A stretch of DNA of 64,000 nucleotides from Spongilla lacustris (Eukaryota; Porifera; Demospongiae; Spongillida; Spongillidae): NCBI GenBank assembly GCA_949361645.1, contig OX442417.1, positions 17,467,048 through 17,531,047 of the forward strand. Reading direction: 5' to 3'. Each line of letters opens with the position of its first letter. Within the stretch, counting starts at the first letter, position 1. Position numbers and translations under genes: made by a program. Below are positions 51,497 to 63,788 of this stretch, piece after piece. Under the pieces are notes generated by a model. It made no database searches, had not been told where the DNA came from, and saw nothing but the letters and a program-made list of their open reading frames with translations.

Positions 51497-52175
51497 GTAG
51501 TTTTGGCACGAATTACATCCCATACTAGTTGAGATTTGCACCGCGCACTAGTTGAGATTTGCACCGCGCACTAGTTGAGATTTGCACCGCGCACTAGTTG
51601 AGGTTTGCACCGCGCACTAGTCCGGGTTTGCACCGCGCACTAATTGAGGTTTGCACCCAGCACTAGTTGAGGTTTGTACAGCGCACTAGTCGTGATTTGC
51701 ACTGCGCACTGACTATGGGATGGCAAATGGTTTGGTTACGTCACTATCTATTAAAGCGGCTATTAACAAAATGTTCGAAGTTCTAATGTTCTAATGCTGC
51801 ACCGAAACGATCCAGAGGTCTTTCATTGCCTCCAATATACTAGTTGGGCGTAGCCTGACCTTCACGTTTTGGCGGAAGGTCGGGTATCTAATCAAGCCCA
51901 TACCAGGTACACATACCCGACCTTCTCCCAAAACGCGAAGGTCAGGCTACGCCCAACTAGTATATTGGAGGCAACGAAAGACCTCTGGATCGTTTCGGTG
52001 CAGCATTAGAACATTAAAACTTCGAACTGTTTGTTAATAGCCGCTTTAATAGTTAGTGACGTAACCAAATCATTCGCCATCCCATAGTCAGTGCGCAGTG
52101 CAAATCTCGACTAGTGCGCTGTGCAAACCTCAACTAGTGCTGGGTGCATATGGGATGTGATTTGTGCCAAAATTG
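51497..52175. mobile_element. foldback element with tandem subterminal repeats at the right border of the giant inverted repeat
   Basis: The two halves are reverse complements around about 51905. Outer ends read TTTTGGCAC(G/A)AAT(T/C)ACATCCC. Next come copies of a 23-bp unit (CGCACTAGTTGAGGTTTGCA plus CC; about eight at left, two to three at right), then a 200-bp inner arm ending in TAGTTGGGCGTAGCCTGACC. Long inverted ends built of short tandem repeats are the hallmark of foldback-type elements. Confidence 0.88.
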
Positions 52176-52179
52176 ATTC

Positions 52180-52521
52180 ATTCCTTTGCGGGTGCGTAAC
52201 ACACCACAAACCGCACTGTGCGTGCTGCACGCGCAGTAATTAGCTGCGTGGGAGTACAAATTTCGATGGGCGTATCTCATTCCGTATATCTAAGGCTCGA
52301 AATTGAACGAATTAACAATTGTTTATTATAGTGCTCTACAAATAGAATACGGAACAGATAGATCTTGCGTGTGCACTTTGAGATCATCATGTCTAGGCGA
52401 GAGATTGTTAAGCGCCCCCCACTTCAATGTCGAACAATGTAGGCTTATTTTGTAATTTTTAAATGTTGTATCTGTGTAGCGCTCGGTAATCACGATACAT
52501 GTACATTAAAGTTGAAGTATT

Positions 52522-52553
<32 letters not shown>

Positions 52554-55500
52554 GGTTTAACAGCAGGACATTGGGTATGGCATTTTTTTTTTGGATAAAC
52601 ATTGTTGTAACTGATTGAAGTGTTAGATTTTATTGGTAAAATAAGAAATAGGATTTGTTTTTTAAAGCTGTGCACATCGAAAGTGAATTTGATGAGCATT
52701 TTTTCATTTCTGCTTACATGAATTTTATCAGCTTTCCAAAATACATAAATTTGCAGTTTAGCATTGGAGTAAATAGCTTTTGTTCTGCTGTTTCCAATAA
52801 TACTAAACTCATAGGTACTTGCTTTAAATGCGCGGTAATATGTTCCATTTTATACGTAAAAAAACGAAATTTTTTTCGATGTACCAACTTCAAGCACTTT
52901 TCTACACGATTCTAGGACCGAACGAAGCAAGGAGTCACGGCCAATCGAATCTCCCATACATTTCCAATCCTCCAACGTAGCCGACTCCAACCGACTTTCC
53001 GTTTAGTGCTGCAAGTAAGGTTCAAACGCGCGACATAGCGATGACTGAGTGATTAATAATTGTTTTAATAACTGTCTAGATGGGCTGTATCCTATGTGAT
53101 GATTGGGTTCGTTTGCGTGCTGCTACCTCCAGACAACAATGGCAGGCTAAGGAAACGCCGTCTTTGTTCTTTTCTGGGCTGTCTTTGTGTCGTGCACGCA
53201 TGCGTATATCGTATGCATACCTGTAATATGACTTATGCGTGCGATTGTACCCGGCGTCTCTTTTTCTCTATTTGGTTGTTCGAAGCTGGTCGGTGACATT
53301 AACGTGCAATCGTGCTATTGTACTTTGATTGTAAACGTTTTATGGCTCAAAAGGGAAAGTCGATTTCCAACGCGGACGCTTACGACAAATACATAAAGAG
53401 GTCTTAAAAAGCGATTGGGAGGCTTCAGGGCAGTTTATTAGCGATGAAAGCTTACTTTCTGAGAAGGATCAAAGTATCAAGTTAAAGAAACATTGGTCTC
53501 ATCGAATGGCCCTGCTAAGAAGGCCAGCAGGCAAATCTAACAGATGAGTTACATGTAATTAGACTGTGGATCAAGTCAGATCCATTGGTGCATGAGTTAT
53601 CGATGTGTGGCTAAATGTTCATTTTGCAATGGACCACACAATGTTCGCTCCTGCCCCCAATGATTGGAGGTCACTAGTATGTGTGTATCATTCGAAGAGC
53701 ACTTAGTTGAGTGTATTTTTACTACTGGGGAGGGAACGGATCAAGAGGTACACATGGAATATGATGAAGATACTGCTACAACCCAACAAGCTTCACCTCA
53801 CATGGCATCTGGTGATAGCATTTAAACAATGTGCCTTTAAATTGAGTCTTGAATACATCAACAAAACTTTCTATTGTACTGCTTACAGTTTTTTTATACT
53901 TGATTACATTGGTTTGATTCTAGTTAATTATAATTTGTATTAATAGAAATTATCTTATTTCACCACTTGTTAACAGTGAATAAAGAAATAGTTATCTGTA
54001 GTTTACTACTGCAGGCTATTTTGTTATTCAGTTTTTAAAGCAGTACTTTTAATCTTGATTACGTTGGTTTGATATTATGTAACTTAAAAATATAAAACAG
54101 AATTTAATCAATGTACAATAATTCATTACAGCTGTGGTAGTTATACTTTGGTGTGCTTGGATTCTATTAAATTAAAAATGTCCTCATGGACTACACTTCT
54201 AAACCACTGTGGGGGGGGGGGGGGGGGGAAACTAAGCTTCGGTTTCTGCTAGGGCTGCTGTATTTTCTTGCGCTAGAGAATTCTATTTGTGTTATGAAAG
54301 GAAAGGCTGCCCGCCTTCCACCAGCTCTGCGCTGCCATCTCCTGATTCTTAATAGGCCTATTTTCCCGCAGCTAGCAGAAGGTTGTTACCGGGTTGTGGA
54401 CTTTTGGTGACGAACACGGCTGGATTCGTCGAATGGGCTAAAAAAATTTAACCCTTCTGGCATCATGGAACAGAAATCTGTCTGCCATTGATGCCTGTTC
54501 CCTGCGGAAGGTGGCTCTGTGAATAAGATGAGGCTATATAAGTGCCAGGTGAGGGGCTTACTCTGACTCTGTGTGTGTCACAGAATCTTTCTGCTATCAT
54601 GGTTTACATATAGTTTGTACAACGGTGCCTCTAGTATGTAGAGAAGCTAGCTGTGTTCCTGATGAGGCAGAAATTGCTCAAAACATTGAGGATTTGAAAA
54701 TGTGGATTTAATCATGATTGGCCATGGACACTGGCACTTTATGTTGTATTTGATGTCGTGTTAACTGTCACAATGTTCTTGCTTCATGCAATAAAGCTAG
54801 TAAAATATCAAATAATATATCAATGTTGTACTTTTTTTAAATAAAACGATTGGGAGTCTTAATTTGGTTCATGCTCTGCCTGTTAATAGTTGACACATAG
54901 GTAGTATTCTAGTTCTCTTACAACTTTCTAAAATGTATGCATGTGTGTGCATGTGCATGGATCTGACCAAAGTGGGACTTAAGAGCAGCATACGTTACTC
55001 AGTCTCCTTAACATCTATGACTGGCTCCCACCATTCATTAATGTACAAGCTCATATACATATCATCACATCCCTTTAGAGCAAACTGCTGAAAAGCTAGA
55101 CTATTATTTGTGCGTGAATAAGTGCATTGTTGTAATATACATGTATTTATTGCCACTATCTGGAACAAAACTGTACACAGTCCGTTGCAATTATTGCATA
55201 AAGTGGAAGCTGCAATAAATTCATGTCGTCATTATTAATGTTTGTATATGTGCACATGGCTGTTTGCGACTAGGCATTAGATTCATATCCCTATACGTAT
55301 CGCGATTTGAGTAAATCGCGCCGGATATTTAAAAGTATATATTCATTGAGCAATTATAAAGTCACACAGTTGAGGCTACGTTGTTGCGGCAGCGACAAAA
55401 GAACCAACACATAAACCGTCCTATCATGCTGTAGAGGGGTTCTCTTATGTTGCCAAAAAAAAACTGGTATAAGGAAGTAATGGAGGAGTTGCATTGACGT

Positions 55501-56280
55501 CACGCGCGTCTTGTTACGTAACTTACGTCATATGTATGTTATATTTATTTATACGGATAAATACCACGTGAGCGTATGACACCGCCTTCTTTCCTCCGTC
55601 GTTCGCTCCCGTCCGGCTATTGTTTATCTCGTACCCACGCGGTCTATATTTATAGCAACATACAGTGATGTAAGACGCGCGTGACGTCACATGCAATAAC
55701 TATCTAGCGATCCTAGCCAGTGACAAGCGCGCGCTGAATGATACTGTTCACTAGCTGCATGCTTAAAGTAGGTCATCTGAATATGATGCAAATTTTAAGT
55801 GGCGCAAGTATCAAAGGAACTATACGGGATAATCTTTTCCGCCCCCCTATGCATGCATCATCACGTATATACGATATCATTGTACAGATGCATACATACT
55901 CCGCCCCCAGGTTATATTTCCTAATTACGCTTACGATACACAAAGTACCGGCGCTTTTTAAAAACGATTTGTCTCGAGGAACATTACACCGAAGCACGAA
56001 GCACCTTTATGCGTGCGCGACAGTAATTATGGCTCGGGGGTTGACACATGAAAGCTAATGAAAATACCTATTTTCTACTACTGCGAGGTACGTATGCATC
56101 ACAAAATGCCCTTTCTCGTTTTATTAAAGACACTTTAATCGAATATATGTACACACACGCACACACCACCACCACCACAACATACACGCATACATGCAAA
56201 CATAAAAACTAAAAAACTTGAGGAAAAACTTGAGTTGTGACCAGACTAGATTCCTGGATTAAGGACATCCAAAACCCCCA
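52180..56280. other. low-coding region
   Basis: I find no gene that I can support. There are G tracts at about 52520 and 54210 and several short frames without motifs. Text near 53075-53520 reads as broken protein-like frames (for example MGCILCDDWVRLRAA), possibly old element debris. One inverted repeat (55488-55700) is listed separately. Confidence 0.5.
55488..55700. repeat. short inverted repeat with paired CRE-like TGACGTCA sites
   Basis: GACGTCACGCGCGTCTT at 55496-55512 returns inverted at about 55673-55690 (AAGACGCGCGTGACGTCA), and weaker matching continues inward for about 40 bp. It could be a small foldback element or a symmetrical promoter; no gene start is clearly attached. Confidence 0.7.
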
Positions 56281-56287
56281 TTCCACT

Positions 56288-59200
56288 CTAAAGCTTTGCC
56301 CCTGCTGACTCATATTCAGTGTAAGTTTTGTGGGCTGTTGGCAGTGTTAGTTCCATTGAACAGGTTGAAGCAGTGGGAAATATCCCAGTGTCGTAAAACG
56401 TGAGTGTTGGTTTAACAGTAGGTGTAGGTAAATGGTCATCACCGCTGAAGTATTGCAATAAGTTCTTAAGTTTGCCTCCTATGAATATATAAATATGGTA
56501 TGAATAAATACTACACAAACACAATCATGATTTACCTTCACTCTTGCTGATGTATTGTTGAAACCATAAATAGGTTATTTCTTCTACTTGTCTGCTACTT
56601 TTTCTACTCGAAAATTTAACTTCAAATAAGTTTTGAATCTGATCTAAAAAAATAAAATTAAAAAGATGCTGCAAGTCACTTTAATCTTATATAGCATGCA
56701 GCTCTTATACTTGTAAGTGTTATTATAGTAAGAGATTAAAATACATTCATATTTGGTGCCCTTGTTAACCATTTGATCCATTAATGCATGTCATTAGGTA
56801 CATAATTACAGTAAGCAGTTTTACTGACATTGTATGCAGTTTATAAATAAAGACTAAACTAGTGTAGCTCTGCAATACGTGTTCCAAATCAAAAACCTTT
56901 AACACTATGAATTAGCTACCATCAGAGGACATATACATAACAAATTTTGTAATTATCCACATGAATGTTTATTTGCTCCTAGCTTGTCCATGTAGTCATT
57001 TATAAATTCAGGTAATTAACGCCTATTTCTCCAGTCAGCAATTTAAATGGAACAACCCCATCAAGGGTTGAGATATAGAATACCCCTATTAAGTGTAAAA
57101 GTTGTGGATTTTTTTAAATAGGAGAACATATGTTATTTCCTGCACTTGGGTGTGAAAATGAGAATTTTCTACAGATATTAAGGACCCATGCATTCTCAAG
57201 GATGGATTACATTACCACTATGCTTATTTCAGCATGTATTATAATGCATTTATGCTATTAAAGCAAGCATAGCAGTAATGTAATCTATTTGCTTCTGCTA
57301 ACTGGTCCTGGGGTATTAACTAGCCTTGAGAGTACAGAGGTTTAGCATTCTCATTTTCATATCCAAGCAAGGAAAATAACTTTTCTTTTGTGGAAGCTAT
57401 TAAAAAATTATAGCTTTGTATAAAAAAATCCACAACTTTTTTTGCTTCATTGGGGGTATTCTATATCCAATCTCTTAACAGGAATTTTTAATTTAAATCG
57501 CTGATTGAACTAAAGAGAAGTAGGTCTTGGTTACTCCACTTTATAGATGACTGTGGACAAAGAGCAAAAGAACATATCTTTATGTCCAACCTTAAATTAA
57601 AGGTTTTAGACTTGCAATATGCATGTTACAGAGAAATGCGATATTTTATAGCTACATCAAAATTATAATCGACAATGTAACAATTATGTCTTTATTACTG
57701 ATCATGGTTTGTGCTTTTATATACATACCTGCACTGGGTTCCTTCGTGTTTAATGTGAATGTCTCTTGAAACAGTGTAGCATGACTGCAAATGGTGTTGT
57801 GCACGTTCAGTGCTCTTAGTCCCTCCACAAGCTGATCCAATTCAGCTTTAACATTTAAGATGACATTCTGCATTGCAAATGTTTGCATGATTGATTCCTT
57901 TTCTGCCATGTTTATTTCAGTGACATAAGTCCCACATTTATTCAATAGATTTACAAGCCTATCAGCATCTGTCAAACTGTTCAGATTCGCTATCTAAATG
58001 TACATAAAATGACCAAATATGAAAATTTGTATAGTAATTTTTTTAACAATAAGCTATATTTGTACACAATACATAATATGCATATATCCTCCCCCTCCCC
58101 CGTCCAAAAAAATATTACCCCCAAAGGCACATACCTCGTTATATATTGTTTTCACATCAGAAGGTAGGTCGTCAGTTTTGAAAACAATTGTTGCCAGCTC
58201 ACTACCACAAATGTATTTGTATATTGGAACAGACATTAGATTAAATCCATTGCCACTTGATACAAGAGAGATGGCCATATATTGTCCCATTCGAAAATAA
58301 ACCCGATCCTGTGAAGAATTTATATTAAATGACAGTACACCTTACATAAAGGTAGCAGTAGTATTTTAAAACATGGGGCAGTTTCGGAGGTGTTGTATTA
58401 CATACATAAAATTCCCTTAAGCTCTGTGCCAATATTGCTACATCCAATGCCTCATGTGGAAAAAAAAACTACCATAACTTTCAGCTTGACGACTTCAAAT
58501 TCGGTTTGTGGGTAGAGAGGTCCTGCAACTATTGGATGTTTTTAATTATTGTCATGCGTGATTTGCACCAATGAATCTGGCAAATCATTTCCTGCTCAAT
58601 GTATCGGACAGGTGGTGATTATATGATTGGGGAATATTAATTGTTGTATTACCTTTCCTCTGGAAATTTATGGCAGGTTTGAACCCCTTAGGTAATCAGA
58701 CATTGTGATACTCCCATAGCAAAAACGCCCACATGCAATTTTAAAAACTTTCTTCTCAATTACCTTCCAGATCTGATAAGATACATTTCACTAGCATAAG
58801 AGGTTTATTGTATTGTACCTTCATCACATTTGAAGCATGTTAGTGGTTATGCACACAAAACAACAAGTTAGAAACGTCTCTAGCTTAATTGTATTAGTAA
58901 TGCACACAACAGATTTTATCAGGCTTAGGAGTTGACAGCAGTTGTCATTGTGGACAGAAAACATAGAAACACTCTTCAGAGAGTAAACAGGCCTACCCAC
59001 CTCACTATTTAAACACATGCATCATGTCATGGATGTAGGATTTTAGTTGAGTAAAAAGTAAGACAAGTAATTACGGAAATTATATATTACTGGCCTACAT
59101 TTAGCAAGTTTAGCAAGTTAAGTAATATTTTATGAATACAATTTTTGTAATTACTTGCTTTTTACTCAACTGAAATCCTAAATCATCGGTTTTATATATC

Positions 59201-62200
59201 TTGTAGTAAATACAATGCAATAACATTGTGCCGTAAGGTCCCATTATTCCAAAAAGCATCTCTAAATTCTTTCCTCAATATAGTGAAAAATTCACGTGTT
59301 AGTCCTCCAGCATCGATTTCCTTCTCTGAATCAAACTGAACCTATAAACATAAAACGAACCTTTTCAGTGGCACAATCTGGCAATGTACTTTGCCATTTA
59401 AAATCAATGCTCCAACAACAGAGAACAATGTGATTAGTACATACCATCATATTTTTTGTGGGAGTTACGTTTTGCTTAAGAGCATCCTCCAGTAATTGAT
59501 TCCTTCTAACTTTAATCTCGAAATCACCATCTTTTATAAGACTTTTGAGGTTGTTTATGATATCTGCCATACTATAATGCAAGTTTAGGAATAATATATA
59601 TGTACACATGCTATAATATTTACCATGAACTGTAATCTTCCTGCCTGCTAATCATTAATGCATATTTTAATTCACTGTCTTCATCCTGAAAATTGAACAG
59701 AAATGCAGTAATATAATTTGATAACACATTGTTTATAAATGACTGAAAAAGCATTTAATGATATTAATTTATCATCTAATTTGGATGATGATAATGTTAC
59801 AGGTAGGATGAAATTATAATTAAATCTTATACATGACATGCATCTTAAACTTGCATCTGATATGGTGATACAGGGCGGTTCTGTGGTATGAAGAGGCCAA
59901 TTGTCTTTCCTGTCATGCCTATTAAATGGAACATTTAATACATGACAATGTAAACTGAACAACACATTTGAATGTTAAAGAACTACATGCGGCTGATGAA
60001 TTTTTTTTTTCTATTTCAAAATTATCCATGTATTATTCAAACTATGCTTTCTGTTAATTTAATATGAAGACTGAAACAAACTGTCATATTATCTTTGGAA
60101 ATCTAATGCAATTTATTTAGAGGTATTATGAATTTTACCATAAACCAACTGAATTTACTAAGGTCGGGTACCAATATTAATAAACATGACATAAGAGTAG
60201 AAAATGTAATTTAAAAACATAAAAACAGTGAAAGTTTTATTCCAGCTGCTTGGTTAATTTGGGTGTAGTGACCATATTCAAAAGGCACAGATTTTCCTGT
60301 CCTCATTTGTTGATTTTAAGTACACATCGAGCTCAGAGATAAGTAACTGACTTTGGGTGCTTCTTGTTTTCAACTAGTATCATCGAGTCAACAGCTGTCA
60401 TGAAATGTGCTAGCTTTTCCTCATCTTGGGCAGTCGTTACGGGTGTCATATATCGGGTGTATAAAAATGAACACAACACTTTTAAATAACTAAAGTTAAT
60501 TAAACACTTAATTTTTTAACCTAGTTAAGCAAATACCAAACAATCTAAAACTCTAGTTTATTGAGTTGCATTCAACATGCGTGCTGCCAGAGTACCATTT
60601 CTTTCCCAACATGTACACTCGAGTCTTAGTAATTACGACAATACTCCTTTAAACATGAGCCATTTTTTTCGTGCAGGTCAAGGTGGGGGCTTAGTACATA
60701 CTCTATGGTAAAGCAATATCAGTTAACACTGTAAGTAGACTTAGTAATGTCCTCACCTTACGATAGTCGGAGTCCTTGTAGAATGTGAGGTATTGATTTT
60801 TTCTTGTTGATTCTGTAAAAATATATCATAATGAAACAGTGTCCTCATATGATCCTAAAAAAATATGTATTTATACAAATATCCATGCACTTAACATTTC
60901 ATTTCACATTTCATCTATGTACAAATCTTACCCCTTTGGGTTTGAAAATATTTGGGAAACAATCATCATCATCCGAATCACATAAACTTCTAAAGGGAAA
61001 TTGACAAAATAAGGTTAACTATTCTTCATTACCAAGTGCCTATCTGCTGTTGATTATACCATTTTAATTAAATTTGCATCAACCTACTGTGATTTGGAGC
61101 ATGCTTTGAGATGTTCATGCAAATCTCCAATCTCCATTTCTATGTGGCACTTGAAACAAGTCTCTTTTGGTTGGTGAGAGATAGCCTTTAATTAAAAATA
61201 AATTCAGTAGCCATAGTCAGTTAACTGAATAAACTTACCATTTCAGAGCTTGGTTCTGCGGAGTCATCATGAATGTTCTTAAGCAGGGGCCGAATGTAGA
61301 GTACTCCACGATGGATAATATCTCTTAAATATTTAACTGTATAGCCACTTTCGGGTGGCTTAATCATTATCAGGCTACAACCACTGGCCACCAACAACGA
61401 ATAACCTCCACAATCCTGCAGAGCAGGAAAAGTATTCATGATGATTTCGTGTATATGGTTAACATCACCGTCAATCTCAAATGTTAACTCAACGTTTGCC
61501 ATCCCTTTTGATGCTAATTTGATTTTCTCAGCAGTGTTAGGGCATACATCTTGCTGCGTTGATGTAAGCAAAGTGGTTAACTTTTTCCAATACAATGCTT
61601 TTGCAGTCTTTTTTGCTGGTACAAGTGTGGACAATTGGTGCCTTTTATAACCGAACACTTTCCCAATCTCCTGGTGAGGGCTCTTAAGATTTGACCTTTT
61701 CTGCGACCATGATGGATCTTTCCTGGGCAGTGACCCCTGAGACCCAGAAGGACCTTGCATGAACCCAGAAGGACCTTGAATCAACCCAGATGAACCTTGC
61801 ATGAGCCCAGAAGGACCTTGCATGAACCCAGAAGGACCTTGAATCAGCCCAGATGAACCTTGCATGAGACCAGAACAACCTTGCATGAACCCAGAGCAAC
61901 CTTGCATGGGCCCAGATGAACCTTGCATACCAGAAGGACCTTGCATGAGCCCAGAAGAACCTTGCATGAACCCAGAAGAACCCTGCATGGGCCCAGATGA
62001 ACCTTGCATACCAGAAGGACCTTGCATGAGCCCAGAACAACTTTGCATGGGGCCAGATGAACCTTGTATGAGCCCAGAAGGACCTTGCATGAACCCAGAA
62101 GAACCCTGCATGGGCCCAGGTGAACCTAGCATACCAGAACAACTTTGCATGGGGCCAGATGAACCTTGCATGAGCCCAGAAGGACCTTGCATGAGCCCAG

Positions 62201-62762
62201 AAGGACCTTGCATGAACCCAGAAGAACCCTGCATGGGCCCAGATGAACCTTGCATACCAGAAGGACCTTGCATACCAGAAGGACCTTGCATGAGCCCAGA
62301 AAAACTTTGCATGGGGCCAGATGAACCTTGCATGAGCCCAGAAGGACCTTGCATGAGCCCAGAAGGACCTTGCATGAACCCAGAAGAACCCTGCATGGGC
62401 CCAGATGAACCTTGCATACCAGAAGGACCTTGCATGAGCCCAGAACAACCTTGCATGGGCCCAGAAGAACCTTGCATGAACCCAGAAGAACCCTGCATGG
62501 AACCTTGCATACCAGAAGGACTTTGCATGGGCCCAGATGAACCTTGCATGAGCCCCGAAGAACCTTGGTTGGGCCCAGACGAATCTTGCATGAAGCCAGA
62601 AGGACCTTGCATGAACCCAGAAGGACCTTGTATGGGCCCAGAAGTACCTTGCATGGGCCCAGAAGGACTTTGCATAGGCCTGGAAGGATCTAGTGATCCC
62701 TGAGAACCGGAAGGTTCTTGCACAGCTCTTTCCAGAGGCAGTGATTCCAATTGATTCTGACT
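56288..62762 (-). CDS. HECT-type E3 ubiquitin ligase with repeat N-terminus, zinc finger-like exon and UIM; 5' end not found
   Basis: Minus-strand exons supported by phase are 62762-61239, 61185-61088, 60989-60932, about 60812-60757 (frame unsure), 59685-59624, 59571-59445, 59341 to about 59234, 58308-58135, 57993-57729, 56643-56536 and 56478-56288. In order they encode about 45 seven-residue repeats (MQG(S/P)SG-x), then a conserved-looking domain of about 150 residues (KVFGYKRHQLS...KALYWKKLTTLLTS), a CFKC...H...C zinc-binding exon of UBZ type, and an acidic stretch. These are followed by a ubiquitin-interacting motif (DSELKYALMISRQED) and a HECT domain with KVRRNQLLEDAL, DAGGLTREFF, FRMGQYMAISL and the catalytic cysteine in FPTASTC. 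HECT ligases pass ubiquitin from E2 to their own cysteine and then to substrate. The tail after the cysteine (23 residues) is slightly short. No starting Met is seen in the first exon (its repeat frame is open to an acceptor), and one or two exons near 59850-60470 are unresolved. Confidence 0.85.
59624..59685 (-). other. single-exon ubiquitin-interacting motif of the HECT gene
   Basis: The exon encodes DEDSELKYALMISRQEDYSS. It fits the UIM rule (acidic cluster, then hydrophobic-x-x-Ala-x-x-x-Ser-x-x-Glu), with Ala and Ser exactly spaced. UIMs bind ubiquitin through one short helix. The motif filling one phase 0-2 exon suggests a cassette. Confidence 0.8.
61735..62690 (-). repeat. coding 21-bp repeats of the HECT gene first exon
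   Basis: Roughly 45 copies of a 21-bp unit (plus-strand CTTGCATGAGCCCAGAAGGA then C) encode MQG-S/P-SG-x. The period of 21 with no stops leaves a 279-residue shadow frame on the plus strand and a second minus-strand frame. Variation is concentrated in the last residue (P, F, L, M, I) and in Ser/Pro alternation, and some copies are shortened to the MQGPSG core. Confidence 0.9.
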
Positions 62763-62769
62763 CTATTAA

Positions 62770-63690
62770 ATAAAGAACCATGCAGTGCATGTTTTGTACC
62801 ATGTAAAAGTATAGGCTAAAAAACTATATTGGCAACTTTTATTTATACATGCATGCAAGCAAGTATAAATACGTGTTAGCAAGTTCATACAAAAGTAGAG
62901 GTATCCCCGTTCGCAGCAGCGGATGGATTACATCACAACAATGCGACCAGGAATATAAATTAATGCGCAATTCGCTTGCGTCGTATGATTTTAGCTTAAT
63001 CATTTCTACCTGTCACATTCTGCCAACGACGGCAACGTTTCAATCCTATTTCTATACGAGGCGTTTAACCCAACTGATGTAGATTCTACATGTATTCTCG
63101 CTAGAATATAAAAATAAGGCCAAATAATGTATAGCTTTTAGCGAAATACAAAGTGCAAGGTTAACAACGTTATAGGCGAAATTTAGCGCAAAAGGTCAAA
63201 ACTGTTTTGCATGCTCAAATCGCTCACTAAAACCGCTTAGGGTGAAAGAATCCTGCCTCAGATGCTAATCAAGCTCTTAAGCACAACAAAACCTCCTGTC
63301 TATCTCTGACGTGTATGCATGCGTACCTATTTCTCACAGCGAGTAAAACCCAAAAGCACAATCAACTGCCGCTGCCGGTGAGAAGACTGGCAAATGCACC
63401 TGTTCGATCCTGAAAAACTGTTGTTTTCAAGTACAACTCACGTGAGATATCACATGAAAAATAGGTGAACCCGCATGCTCGAAGACCTGTTTTCGCGTAG
63501 CTGTGATGTAATCCATGCATCCACTGCTGCGAACGGGTCTGGGGCCGAGACTATGACCCTTACATGTACACTGACGTACGCGTAAATAACTTGTTTACTC
63601 ATACAGTTCGCTTGTATGAATAATATTAGAGTTACCACAGTACCTCCCCGTGGACCACCCCCCATCTTTCACGCATGCGTAATAAAATTA
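62770..63690. other. region upstream of the HECT gene, no gene seen
   Basis: Expected place for the missing first exon and promoter of the HECT gene. I find no exon with a good start and matching donor. Confidence 0.4.
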
Positions 63691-63717
63691 ACTTGCACGC
63701 ATGTATGAATAATATCT

Positions 63718-63788
63718 GAGAATATCCCTCCCCAAGCGTAGAGAATATCCCTCCCCAAGCGTAGAGAATATCCCTCCCCAAGCGTAGA
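63718..63788. repeat. 24-bp minisatellite, three copies
   Basis: Three head-to-tail copies of GAGAATATCCCTCCCCAAGC plus GTA(G/A), near the right edge of the window. Confidence 0.85.

Larger units (their letters stand above)
46625..51520. repeat. right arm of the giant inverted repeat
   Basis: Reverse complement of 39205-44663. It lacks the TTAA element (empty site near 48320) but carries an extra 822 bp foldback element (48799-49620). Arm identity looks highest at the outer end near 51240-51500 and lower near 46650-48450. Confidence 0.93.

Noticed and set aside
61684..62802. Open frames of 279 and 372 residues (CMGPDEP and FWAHAR repeats)
   Set aside because: Shadow frames of the 21-bp coding repeat; the MQGPSG frame continues into the conserved domain and splices to the HECT exons.
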